In this document: one piece after another, positions 6,042 to 13,560 of the stretch | How the letters are laid out: each line of letters opens with the position of its first letter | How positions within the stretch are numbered: the stretch's first letter is position 1 | NCBI GenBank assembly: GCA_036522275.1 | Contig: DATDGC010000102.1 | Location: 1 to 24,695, forward strand | Length of the DNA: 24,695 nucleotides | From: JAHFRG01 sp036522275 | GTDB taxonomy: Bacteria; Pseudomonadota; Gammaproteobacteria; Burkholderiales; JAHFRG01 | Direction of reading: 5' to 3' | The notes under the pieces: model-generated | Seen by the model: the letters and a program-made list of their open reading frames with translations, nothing else | Told to the model about the DNA's origin: nothing | Databases searched by the model: none | Position numbers and translations under genes: made by a program

Positions 6042-7958
6042 TTAAGCCGCGCCACCTCTTTGTAATATCTCGGATTCAAGGCGCCCGATGAACGCCTGCA
6101 GAGACATTTGACCCAGGTCTTGACCGGATCGGGTGCGCACGGCAACCCTTTGCGCTGCCACTTCCTTGTCACCGACTATGACCTGATAGGGCAGCTTTTG
6201 CAAACTATGTTCACGAATTTTATAGGTTATTTTTTCATTTCTCAAGTCGCACTCGGCGCGGAAGCCGGATTTCCTGAGATCTTCCGTCACCGCCTGTGTG
6301 TAGCGCGCCTGCCCCTCGGAGATATTCATCACCATAAGTTGCACCGGCGCAAGCCATAATGGCAGCGCCCCGGCATGATGTTCGAGGAGAATGCCGATAA
6401 AACGCTCCATCGAGCCCAAAATCGCGCGGTGCAACATGACCGGCATCTGCCTGCTACTGTCTTCCGCGACATAGCTCGCACCCAGGCGTCCTGGCATGGA
6501 AAAGTCCACCTGAATGGTTCCGCACTGCCATATCCGCCCCAGGCAGTCCTTGAGCGAGAAGTCAACTTTGGGTCCGTAAAACGCGCCCTCGCCCGGATGT
6601 GTCGTAAATGAAACATGGGCCGCGTGCAAGGCGGTATCCAGAGCCTTTTCGGCTTTATCCCAGGACTCATCCGCACCAACCCGCTTTAACGGACGGGTGG
6701 AGAGCCTGTAGATAATCTCGGCAAAGCCAAAGTCGGCATATGCTTTTTGCAAGAGGCTGATGAACTGTGCAACCTCCGGCAGAATTTGATCTTCGGTACA
6801 GAAAATATGCGCGTCGTCCTGAGTGAAGGCGCGCACCCGCATCAGGCCGTGCAGCGTACCGGAGGGCTCATTACGATGACATGAGCCGAATTCCGCCAAG
6901 CGCAGCGGCAGGTCGCGGTAGCTTTTCAGGCCCTGGTTGAAAATCTGCACATGGCCCGGGCAGTTCATCGGCTTGACTGCATAATCGCGCGACTCGGAGT
7001 GGGTGGTAAACATGTTTTCGCGGAACATTTCCCAATGCCCGGATTTTTCCCACAGGCTGCGGTCGAGGATTTGCGGGCTGCATACTTCCTGGTAGCCGTT
7101 GTCGCGGAATATTCCGCGCATGTATTGCTTGACGATCTGGTAAATCGCCCAACCTCTGGGATGCCAGAACACCATGCCCGGCGCCTCTTCCTGGGCGTGA
7201 AACAAATCGAGCTGCTTGCCCAGCTTGCGGTGGTCGCGTTTCTCCGCTTCCTCGAGGCGGTGCAAATAAGCATCCTGCTCTTCTTTTTTCGCCCAAGCGG
7301 TGCCATAAATCCGTTGCAGCATTTCGTTTTTGGAATCGCCGCGCCAGTACGCGCCCGCCACCCGCATCAGCTTGAACACCTTGAGCTTGCCTGTGGAAGG
7401 CACGTGGGGCCCCCGGCAAAGATCAATGAAGTTATCCTGCCCGTAGAGCGAAATCTGCTCGCCTCCGGGAATGGCGGCGATGATTTCCGCCTTGTAGTGC
7501 TCGCCCATGTTCTTGAAAAACGCCACCGCTTGGTCGCGCGGCATGACCTGGCGTTTTACCGGGATGTCGCGCTTGACGATTTCCGCCATGCGTTGTTCAA
7601 TCGCTTGCAGGTCTTGCGGAGTAAACGGGCGCTTATAGGAAAAATCGTAATAAAAGCCGTCCTCGATCACCGGACCGATGGTGACCTGCGCATCGGGAAA
7701 CAATTCTTTGACTGCATGCGCAAGCAGGTGCGCGGTGGAATGGCGGATGATTTCCAGCCCTTCCCGGTCCTTGTCGGTGACGACGGAAAACTCGCTGTCC
7801 GCTTCGATCACGAACGAGGTATCCACCAGCTTGCCGTTCACTTTTCCCGCGAGCGCGGCACGCGCCAATCCCGCTCCGATATCGGCAGCTACTTCCGCCA
7901 CGGTTACCGGCTTGTTAAATTTGCGCTCAGAACCGTCAGGCAAACGCACTACAGGCAT
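6042..7958 (-). CDS. thrS: Threonyl-tRNA synthetase
   Basis: The 638-residue protein begins MPVVRLPDGSERKFNKPVTV, matching the usual ~640. Its domains are an N-terminal TGS domain (1-60) and an editing domain with HSTAHLLAHA and the zinc-like pair in DLCRGPH. The class II catalytic core contains MNCPGHVQIF, FGSCHRNEPSGTLHGLMRVR and DDAHIF, and the anticodon-binding domain follows from about 535. It charges tRNA-Thr and clears Ser-tRNA-Thr. The ATG at 7958 was preferred to an upstream TTG (7979), which lies in the U-tract of the preceding terminator. It heads the co-directional thrS-infC-rpmI-rplT-pheST-ihfA series. Confidence 0.98.
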   Translation of the reverse strand: MPVVRLPDGSERKFNKPVTVAEVAADIGAGLARAALAGKVNGKLVDTSFVIEADSEFSVVTDKDREGLEIIRHSTAHLLAHAVKELFPDAQVTIGPVIEDGFYYDFSYKRPFTPQDLQAIEQRMAEIVKRDIPVKRQVMPRDQAVAFFKNMGEHYKAEIIAAIPGGEQISLYGQDNFIDLCRGPHVPSTGKLKVFKLMRVAGAYWRGDSKNEMLQRIYGTAWAKKEEQDAYLHRLEEAEKRDHRKLGKQLDLFHAQEEAPGMVFWHPRGWAIYQIVKQYMRGIFRDNGYQEVCSPQILDRSLWEKSGHWEMFRENMFTTHSESRDYAVKPMNCPGHVQIFNQGLKSYRDLPLRLAEFGSCHRNEPSGTLHGLMRVRAFTQDDAHIFCTEDQILPEVAQFISLLQKAYADFGFAEIIYRLSTRPLKRVGADESWDKAEKALDTALHAAHVSFTTHPGEGAFYGPKVDFSLKDCLGRIWQCGTIQVDFSMPGRLGASYVAEDSSRQMPVMLHRAILGSMERFIGILLEHHAGALPLWLAPVQLMVMNISEGQARYTQAVTEDLRKSGFRAECDLRNEKITYKIREHSLQKLPYQVIVGDKEVAAQRVAVRTRSGQDLGQMSLQAFIGRLESEILQRGGAA

Positions 7959-7975
7959 GGGATTGAATCCATAAA

Positions 7976-8000
7976 ACAAAAATGCGGCGCCGCCGCACTT
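7976..8000 (-). terminator. Intrinsic terminator behind tRNA-Val
   Basis: On the minus strand AAGTGCGGC-ggc-GCCGCATTT forms a 9-bp stem including one G-U pair, with a 3-base loop, followed by a T-run (TTTTTGTTTT in total). It lies 20 bases after the tRNA-Val CCA end and about 20 bases before the thrS ATG. It should end the tRNA transcript, or act as an attenuator in the thrS leader. The other strand also offers a T-rich tract, so it may work in both directions. Confidence 0.75.
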
Positions 8001-8019
8001 TATTTTCTTTAATAAATAC

Positions 8020-8096
8020 TGGTAGGCGCGATTGGACTCGAACCAACGACCCCCACCATGTCAAGGTGATGCTCTAACCAGCTGAGCTACGCGCCT
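8020..8096 (-). tRNA. tRNA-Val (anticodon GAC)
   Basis: The minus strand reads a complete cloverleaf beginning AGGCGCGTAGCTCAGCTGG. The D arm is GCTC/GAGC. The anticodon stem TCACC/GGTGG encloses the loop TTGACAT, giving anticodon GAC. The T arm is GTTGGTTCGAGTCCAAT, the discriminator is A, and CCA is encoded (8022-8020). It is followed by an intrinsic terminator and then thrS. Confidence 0.96.
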
Positions 8097-8143
8097 AATC
8101 AAGCGTGCATTCTAGCCCAATCGGCCTGCGCCTTCAAATCGCA

Positions 8144-8878
8144 TCAATCCGTTGCCACAGGATCGCGAGGTTTGCTTTTCGCCATTTTCCACAGCATCCA
8201 TGCGCCAAAAGCTATCGAGCCCCACATCGCCAGAAACGCGATCAAGCGCGTGAACGAAGCGAACCGGGTGTCCCATGCAAGCAGATGCAGGTGCGAAAGC
8301 ATGTAATGCCAGTCGTGGATGACGTCGCTGCTGCCTCCAATAGACACCAGCGGCAATTCCATGGCGCGGGCATCAGCCACGTAGGTGGCGACGTTATAAA
8401 AATTGGTGGCGAGCCACGCGCCGCACACCGAGAGCGCAAAGTAATCCGGCTGGCGCAGGAACATTATTGCACCGCCAATCGGCGCGGCGAGCTGTAAAAT
8501 CGTTCCTCCGGCCACCGCCAGGAACTCGCCGTCGAAACGGAACACCAAATGACCCGCTTCGTGGATGCCCAGGTTTAAGCCGCCGAACAGGCTGGTATAA
8601 AGCGGGTCGCGCAGATGTTCGATCCCTATCCAGGCGAGCCAAAGCAAAAGAAGCGCACGTCCATACCAGATGCGGCCTTGGCACCAGCTTTCAATTTGCC
8701 CGCGCATTGACTGCCAAAAACCGTCTTCTTGCTCGGTCTCAGGCGCAGAATGCGCCAGCTCTCCTCTAAGCGCCGCTTCAACCTTGGCGTAAATCGCTCC
8801 GCAGTGCGGACATTCGCCTTCGGGCGCGGTGTCGCCGAGTTTCCGCTGGTAGCCGCATTTGATGCAGAGTTTTTCCAC
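8144..8878 (-). CDS. Membrane protein with zinc ribbon and HEAGH metalloprotease-like motif
   Basis: The protein has 244 residues. The N-terminus has a zinc ribbon (C5xxC8 and C23xxC26, in KCGYQRK and GECPHCGAIY). Hydrophobic segments follow at about 73-90, 120-140, 145-165 and 208-230. The sequence LGIHEAGHLVF at 103-113 contains HEAGH (H106, E107, H110), the zinc site of membrane metalloproteases such as the M50/site-2 type. A conserved-looking region SSDVIHDWHYMLSHLHLL (193-210) could supply a third ligand through D199 or a histidine. It may be an intramembrane protease whose cytoplasmic zinc ribbon recognises a partner, but the substrate is unknown. The gene stands alone between tRNA-Val and a redox gene. 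A non-proteolytic metal role is also possible. Confidence 0.75.
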   Translation of the reverse strand: MEKLCIKCGYQRKLGDTAPEGECPHCGAIYAKVEAALRGELAHSAPETEQEDGFWQSMRGQIESWCQGRIWYGRALLLLWLAWIGIEHLRDPLYTSLFGGLNLGIHEAGHLVFRFDGEFLAVAGGTILQLAAPIGGAIMFLRQPDYFALSVCGAWLATNFYNVATYVADARAMELPLVSIGGSSDVIHDWHYMLSHLHLLAWDTRFASFTRLIAFLAMWGSIAFGAWMLWKMAKSKPRDPVATD

Positions 8879-8900
8879 GAGCTATTTATTTGTTTGCACT

Positions 8901-8917
8901 AATACTGATATTTCAAA
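8901..8917. repeat. 17-base motif upstream of the HEAGH gene (copy 1)
   Basis: The sequence aatactgatatttcaaa differs at one base from aatactggtatttcaaa at 24085-24101. Both copies lie just upstream of a minus-strand gene, 23 and 42 bases before the ATG respectively, within AT-rich sequence. On the minus strand TTGAAA could serve as a -35 box. It may be a shared promoter or operator element, or a coincidence. Confidence 0.3.
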
Positions 8918-8968
8918 ACCTAATCTTTTTTTCTCGGGTTATCGTCTGTTAAATTTTCGAACGGCGCA

Positions 8969-10690
8969 TCAATCAGAGAGTAACGCATGTAACTGCGCCA
9001 CCACTGCAGCCCCTTCTCCTATTGCGCCGCCAACACGCTTTACAGAACCCGACCGAACATCTCCGACGGCAAAGACGCCTGGCACGCTGGTCTCAAGTGC
9101 TAACGGAGCGCGGGTAGGAGCGGGAACGTGAGCGACATCGCCATTGCGTCTCGTCCGCACTGCCAGATCTTCCCCGCTGAGCGTCGCACCTGTTATTAAG
9201 AATCCATTTCTATCAAGCGCCACGCCACAACTTTTCAGCCATTCTGTTGCGGGATCAGCTCCAATAAATAGAAAAACATGCTGCACCGCCCGCTGCGTTT
9301 CTTCACCAGTGGTTACATTTCGCCAACGTACTTCTTGTAGCCCCGTCTGCTCCGACCCCATGAGCTTGACAATTTCCGCCTCGCGCATCAATTCAATGTT
9401 CGGCATTGCCTCGATTCGCTCGATCAAGTAGCTTGACATGCTGCTGGCGAAGCTTGGGCCGCGGATTAATACGCGAACTTTGGATGCATGACCCGCAAGG
9501 TACACTGCAGCTTGTCCCGCCGAGTTTCCACCGCCAACCAGCAAGACCTCTTGTCCTGCGCACATCTTGGCCTCGATCGGGGATGCCCAATACGATACCC
9601 CCCTACCTTCAAATCGATCGAGATCCGCGATGGCCGGCCTGCGGTAACGAGCTCCGCTCGCGACCACCACACTATGTGCATTGAGACGGCTTCCGTCCGC
9701 AAGCTCCAGCCTTAGCACACCGTATCGCCCAAAGTCCGCACAGTCCAATCGCACTGCTTCCGCTGGAATCAGGATCTCGGCGCCAAACTTCAGGGCTTGG
9801 GTAAAAGCTCTGCCGGCCAGCGCCTGTCCCGAAATGCCGGTCGGAAATCCAAGATAATTTTCTATACGTGCACTCGCACCCGCTTGCCCTCCAAAGGCGC
9901 GAGCATCCAACACGATGACCGAAAGCCCTTCTGACGCAGCGTAAACCGCAGTTGCCAGTCCTGCCGGTCCCGCGCCGACGATAGCAACATCGTAAGTTAT
10001 ATTGATCTTAACTTTCGAAAGCATACCGAGACCATGCGCCAGCTCGGTCTCAGAAGGATTGCGCAACACGAGCCCATTGGGGCAAAGGGCAAGCGGCATG
10101 TCTTCGGCGCGTGACGCGTATTGTTCAATCAGTAGCGCTGCATCTTCAACTTGTGCCGGGTCGAGTACGCGGTAGGGATGACTGTTACGAAACAGAAAAC
10201 CTCCTAACCTCACGACGTCCGGTGCCGCCGCGGATCCCACAAGCACCGGGCCCGCTCCGGCTCCAATCAAGCCAACGCGGCGAAGAATGAGCGCGCGCAT
10301 GATGCGCTCGCCTAACTCTGCCTCCGCAATCAATAACGCACGCAACGCATGCGGCGGAATCAGCAATGCCTGCACGTCGCCGACCGCACGCCCATCGATA
10401 AGCGATTGTCTCCCCGATAGTTGGCCAACTTCCGCGAGAAACTGGCCCGGCTCAAGTTTAACTATCTGTTCGACGTGACCTAATCCATCTCGTTGGGTGA
10501 TAGCGACATGCCCGGAATATACGACGATCATGCCTGGACCAGGCTTTCCCGCCTCGACCAGTAGATCCCCGTCGCGGTAGTACCGATCATCGCCATACCG
10601 CTTAAGCCGCCCGATCTCATCAGCAGTCAGCGTAGGGAACATCTGGTGCCGGCGAGCTTCAATGAAACTCTGGGAGTCGAATTCACTCAT
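8969..10690 (-). CDS. Cyclic-nucleotide-binding thioredoxin-reductase-like FAD protein (no CxxC)
   Basis: This 573-residue protein has three parts. Residues 15-125 form a cNMP-binding fold, with FLAEVGQLSGRQSLIDGRA as the phosphate-binding region. Residues about 155-225 resemble a glutaredoxin-like domain (GGFLFRNSHPYRVLD, PLALCPNGLVLRNPS). Residues 232-573 form a thioredoxin-reductase-like core with the FAD motif AIVGAGPAGLATAVY (236-250), the NAD(P)H motif LLVGGGNSAGQAAVY (383-397) and the FAD-closing PGVFAVGDVRSG. The CxxC pair of true thioredoxin reductases is missing; SYWASPIEAKMC stands there. It is therefore probably not a disulfide reductase of the usual type. The zinc-finger gene upstream fits the frequent association of this family with UBP-type fingers. 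cNMP binding may regulate activity. Confidence 0.88.
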   Translation of the reverse strand: MSEFDSQSFIEARRHQMFPTLTADEIGRLKRYGDDRYYRDGDLLVEAGKPGPGMIVVYSGHVAITQRDGLGHVEQIVKLEPGQFLAEVGQLSGRQSLIDGRAVGDVQALLIPPHALRALLIAEAELGERIMRALILRRVGLIGAGAGPVLVGSAAAPDVVRLGGFLFRNSHPYRVLDPAQVEDAALLIEQYASRAEDMPLALCPNGLVLRNPSETELAHGLGMLSKVKINITYDVAIVGAGPAGLATAVYAASEGLSVIVLDARAFGGQAGASARIENYLGFPTGISGQALAGRAFTQALKFGAEILIPAEAVRLDCADFGRYGVLRLELADGSRLNAHSVVVASGARYRRPAIADLDRFEGRGVSYWASPIEAKMCAGQEVLLVGGGNSAGQAAVYLAGHASKVRVLIRGPSFASSMSSYLIERIEAMPNIELMREAEIVKLMGSEQTGLQEVRWRNVTTGEETQRAVQHVFLFIGADPATEWLKSCGVALDRNGFLITGATLSGEDLAVRTRRNGDVAHVPAPTRAPLALETSVPGVFAVGDVRSGSVKRVGGAIGEGAAVVAQLHALLSD

Positions 10691-10863
10691 CGCAATATCA
10701 GCGTCGTGTAGGGTGTGTAGTTTTCCGGGATGACATGAAAAAACTTTGTTTCGGACCAGCCGGATAAAATCGCGGCAGCGGCAGCACTACCGCATTCAGC
10801 GCGCCGACATGCCTCGGATCAAGGAAGCGCCACATGTAATCTGCCAAAGACGAGATTAGCGCA
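10691..10863. other. Intergenic gap, no supported gene
   Basis: This 173-base gap precedes the flavoprotein gene. A 67-codon minus-strand frame crosses it (10698-10901), but it overlaps the small upstream gene, has a basic low-information composition and lacks a ribosome binding site. I see no hairpin followed by a T-run. The longer spacing may mean that the flavoprotein gene has its own promoter, but none is obvious. Confidence 0.4.
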
Positions 10864-11058
10864 TCAGCAAACAAGTTGCCGAAGCGTATTTCCTTTGGCA
10901 AGAATCTGCTTATCCGGACCTCGCGTGTGGTCCGTCGATGGATCGTAGAACCCTTTTATTTTCCCATGGACATCGCGTAGCACTTGAGTGCCATCGTCAG
11001 CGTTTTCGATGGAACCCAGGATGTTTCCGTTTGCATCTTTCAAAGTTTCTGTGGCCAT
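10864..11058 (-). CDS. Small conserved-type protein, 64 aa, unknown function
   Basis: The protein begins MATETLKDANGNILGSIENA. It consists of repeated short beta-strand-like units of the form DxNGxxLGxI, DVHGKIKGFYDPSTDHT and GPDKQILAKGNTL, suggesting a small all-beta fold with turn glycines. Similar small proteins with G-N-x-x-G-Y/F repeats occur in bacteria, but I know no function. The ATG is preceded by GAGAGGTGGT, a good ribosome binding site. It lies 23 bases after the zinc-finger gene and is probably co-transcribed with it. A soluble cytoplasmic protein is expected, since there is no signal or membrane segment. Confidence 0.7.
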   Translation of the reverse strand: MATETLKDANGNILGSIENADDGTQVLRDVHGKIKGFYDPSTDHTRGPDKQILAKGNTLRQLVC

Positions 11059-11081
11059 ACCACCTCTCTAATATCCAACAT

Positions 11082-11342
11082 TCAGACGAAGACCTCGTCA
11101 ACGTAACACCATTGCCAGTCCTCGCCCGGCTGGAATGATCGAACAATCGGATGCCCAGCCACATGAAAATGCTTATGCGCATGTTTGTTCTTGGAGTCGT
11201 CACAACAACCAACATAGCCGCAAGTCATGCACAGGCGCAGATGAACCCACGTATCTCCAAGCTTCAGGCAGTCCGTGCATCCTTGTGCGCTCGGAGTCAC
11301 TTGCTTGGAAATCTGCGCGACGTGTTTGCAGTTAATGGACAT
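11082..11342 (-). CDS. UBP-type zinc-finger protein, 86 aa
   Basis: The protein shows the ZnF_UBP pattern: C5-x-H7, C22xxC25, H34, C38xxC41, C46 and the histidine-rich HAHKHFHVAGH (54-64), ending with W-x-W-CYVDEVFV. In eukaryotes this domain binds the C-terminal glycine tail of ubiquitin. Bacterial members are stand-alone or occur with FAD oxidoreductases, and their ligand is unknown. Here the flavoprotein gene is two genes downstream on the same strand, so a joint redox or sensing role is plausible. The start at 11342 gives MSINCKHV, which places C5 and H7 correctly. The Shine-Dalgarno is weak. It follows the DsbA-like gene by 19 bases. Confidence 0.85.
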   Translation of the reverse strand: MSINCKHVAQISKQVTPSAQGCTDCLKLGDTWVHLRLCMTCGYVGCCDDSKNKHAHKHFHVAGHPIVRSFQPGEDWQWCYVDEVFV

Positions 11343-11361
11343 TTGGCGTGCTTAAGAGCAT

Positions 11362-11907
11362 CTACGGCCGAAGCATGATCTCTATAGCTTGGTATAACTG
11401 CTCCATCCCAAAGGAGACGTCCTGTATGGCGCTGTTCACAAAAAATGTGGGCGTTGATCGCACCCCGCTTTTCTTTCCGCTTTCGATGTGCTCCTGCACG
11501 CGCTGAAGATAGACGTGATCGCCCATCTCATAGTCGTAGCGTTCGAGGTCGAGTTCCGCTTCCGACGCGTACTGCCTCAGTTGCTTGGCCTTTAGGTGGA
11601 GCTGATGCTCGAACAGAAGGTTGTGCATTTGCCAGAACTTGTCCTGGGCGTCCGCGGCTTCAGCGGCTTCCGCGGCCACCTCGGCATGCGGATGCACCTC
11701 GACAAGCGGAAAGTGCCGGAACACGAAACGCACGCGATCCCCGAAGTGCTTGAGCAGAATTTTTACCGCCGGATAAGCCTGACCGCACTCCGGGCACTCG
11801 AAGTCGCCGTATTCGACAACGGTGATCTTCGCCGATTCTGGCCCGAGAAAATGGTCCGCATGGGTCACGGGAACAGCCAGTGTGAACGGCGCTGTATGTT
11901 TATTCAT
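11362..11907 (-). CDS. DsbA-family thioredoxin-fold protein, cytoplasmic, 181 aa
   Basis: A DsbA-like fold with the active site GDFECPECGQAYP (C38-P-E-C41) and the cis-proline loop RSTPTFFVN (P153). The helical insertion is at about 85-140. There is no signal peptide or lipobox, so the protein probably stays in the cytoplasm. This suggests a disulfide or glutathione-linked redox role rather than periplasmic oxidative folding. Close relatives are often called thioredoxin domain or DsbA family proteins. It lies 24 bases after mocA and 19 before the zinc-finger gene, linking the molybdenum operon to the redox genes. The ATG at 11907 lacks a strong Shine-Dalgarno. Confidence 0.9.
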   Translation of the reverse strand: MNKHTAPFTLAVPVTHADHFLGPESAKITVVEYGDFECPECGQAYPAVKILLKHFGDRVRFVFRHFPLVEVHPHAEVAAEAAEAADAQDKFWQMHNLLFEHQLHLKAKQLRQYASEAELDLERYDYEMGDHVYLQRVQEHIESGKKSGVRSTPTFFVNSAIQDVSFGMEQLYQAIEIMLRP

Positions 11908-11931
11908 GATGTCGCTTTTTACTAGAATTGC

Positions 11932-12549
11932 TCAATCAATCTCGTGTAAAAAAGTGGGCGGGTCAGAACCTTGCAATACAGTTCTGTGCCGCGACAATTG
12001 TTCCGGAGTGTCTATGTCGTAGAGTATTCCGGGATCATTCATTTCAACACGTACAAGTCCACGGGAATCACGCATGAGCAGTTTCCGGGCGCCTTCATCT
12101 CCGTCCAGCTGAAGCAGATCATCAAGGTATTTTTTGCCGAACGCCACGGGATGTCCGCGCTGTCCCGCAAAGTAAGGCACGGCAAGCGAAGCTCCCGCTG
12201 CTATACTCCGCGCAAGCGCAATGATGGTTTGGGACTGTATATGCGGCATGTCAGCGAGCGCCACGATCCAGCCATCGGCGTCTCGTGCATGGTTGACGCC
12301 GAAAGCCAAACTCGTTCCCATGCCGCGCCTCGCATTAATGCATACTGCAATCTCGAGCCCTTCCTGGACCAGCAGACGACTTAGCTCCGTTTCGCCAGGG
12401 CGCACTACCGCTACTGCGCGATCCAGTCCGCTCATGAGATTACGCGCTGCCGCAGTTACTATGGGTGTTCCATCCGGAAGCTGGGCAAGCAACTTCTCAC
12501 CACCGAAGCGGCGCGCTCCACCTGCAGCAAGCAAGATTCCGCAAATCAC
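11932..12549 (-). CDS. mocA: MocA-type molybdenum cofactor cytidylyltransferase
   Basis: The 205-residue nucleotidyltransferase begins MICGILLAAGGARRFGGEK, the nucleotide-binding signature LAAGxxxRxGxxK. It has the metal-binding aspartate in WIVALADMPHI and the pattern FAGQRGHPVAFGKKYLDDLL. MocA proteins transfer CMP to molybdopterin to form the cytosine dinucleotide cofactor used by xanthine-oxidase-family enzymes. That fits the molybdenum hydroxylase genes just upstream. Its ATG overlaps the xdhC stop codon as ATGA (12549-12546), so translation is coupled. A different NTP-transferase substrate is possible but less likely in this setting. Confidence 0.88.
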   Translation of the reverse strand: MICGILLAAGGARRFGGEKLLAQLPDGTPIVTAAARNLMSGLDRAVAVVRPGETELSRLLVQEGLEIAVCINARRGMGTSLAFGVNHARDADGWIVALADMPHIQSQTIIALARSIAAGASLAVPYFAGQRGHPVAFGKKYLDDLLQLDGDEGARKLLMRDSRGLVRVEMNDPGILYDIDTPEQLSRHRTVLQGSDPPTFLHEID

Positions 12550-13553
12550 GGCTCGGCCAATACAGTACGCAGCACGCCGCCTTTCACTCGTTCTTTCAAA
12601 GGCACGAGCTCGACGCCGTTACGCAGCGCAGTGAGTTCCGCAAGAATTGCTACCGCGATCTCCGGCGGCGTGCGGCTCCCGATGCGCAAGCCCACTGGTC
12701 CCTTGAGCCGGTCAATCTCCGCATCGCTCAGGTCGAAATATTGCTTGAGCCTTTGCTTGCGTTTTGCGGTATTCGCCTTGGAACCCAGCGCGCCCACATA
12801 GAAAGCCGAAGATTTGAGTGCTTCCAATAGCGCCATATCATCCAGCCTCGGGTCATGGGTGGCGGCAACGATTGCGGTGTGCCCATCCGGCTCCAAAGCC
12901 AGCACCATATCATCCGGCATCGCAGTGGAAAATTCCGTGCCGTGCACCTGCCAACTTTTGAAATACTCTTCCCGCGGGTCGCATACAATTACATGGTAAT
13001 CGAGCGCGAGCGCCATCCGCGCCAAGTACTGGGCGAGCTGGCCCGCGCCAATGATGAGCATGCGCCAGCGCGGTCCATATATGGTTTTCAGCCATACGCC
13101 ATCAAATTGCATCGCGTCACTGCGTTTCGCCTGGGCAAGCGTAGCGCGGCCGCTAGCAAGCTCCATATTGCGTGCAACAATCTCGCGGCGTTTAATACGC
13201 TCCTGCAGTTCGCGCAAAAGCACGATTTCCGGTGCCGGCTCCAGCACCAACTGCAGCGTGCCGCCGCACGGCAACCCGAAGCGCGTCGCCTCTTCCTTAG
13301 TCACGCCATAAGTCACGATCTCGGGCCGCTCGCTGTTAATGCGCCTTTCCCGCACTCGTGAAATCAGATCATCCTCAATGCAACCGCCCGAAACCGAGCC
13401 CGCAACTTGGCCGTCGTCCCGTATTACCAGCCAGGCCCCCGGCGGGCGCGGCGCCGATCCAAAGGTAGCGACAACTGTGGCCAGCATGATCCGATGGCCG
13501 GCATCGCCCCATGCAATCGCGCTCTTAAGTACTTCCAAATCTACGCTGTCCAT
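12546..13553 (-). CDS. xdhC: XdhC-family maturation factor for molybdenum hydroxylase
   Basis: The 335-residue protein begins MDSVDLEVLKSAIAWGDAGH. The N-terminal XdhC/CoxI domain has VVATFGSAPRPPGAWL, SGGCIEDDLI and FGLPCGGTLQLVLE. The C-terminal Rossmann domain has MLIIGAGQLAQYLARMAL, GALGSKANTAKRKQRL and the closing GSRTPPEIAVAILAEL. XdhC proteins bind the molybdenum cofactor, help add its terminal sulfur and deliver it to the apoenzyme. The ATG at 13553 was chosen because the longer open frame upstream overlaps the preceding gene and does not match the family. It lies 7 bases after the molybdopterin subunit gene and overlaps mocA by 4 bases. Confidence 0.92.
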   Translation of the reverse strand: MDSVDLEVLKSAIAWGDAGHRIMLATVVATFGSAPRPPGAWLVIRDDGQVAGSVSGGCIEDDLISRVRERRINSERPEIVTYGVTKEEATRFGLPCGGTLQLVLEPAPEIVLLRELQERIKRREIVARNMELASGRATLAQAKRSDAMQFDGVWLKTIYGPRWRMLIIGAGQLAQYLARMALALDYHVIVCDPREEYFKSWQVHGTEFSTAMPDDMVLALEPDGHTAIVAATHDPRLDDMALLEALKSSAFYVGALGSKANTAKRKQRLKQYFDLSDAEIDRLKGPVGLRIGSRTPPEIAVAILAELTALRNGVELVPLKERVKGGVLRTVLAEP

Positions 13554-13560
13554 AAAATAT

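Noticed and set aside
4717..6045. 442-codon open frame on the plus strand
   Set aside because: It runs antisense across rplT, rpmI and infC, which are unmistakable; its predicted protein has no recognisable domain.
10698..10901. 67-codon minus-strand frame before the flavoprotein gene
   Set aside because: It overlaps the better supported 64-residue gene in another frame and has no ribosome binding site.
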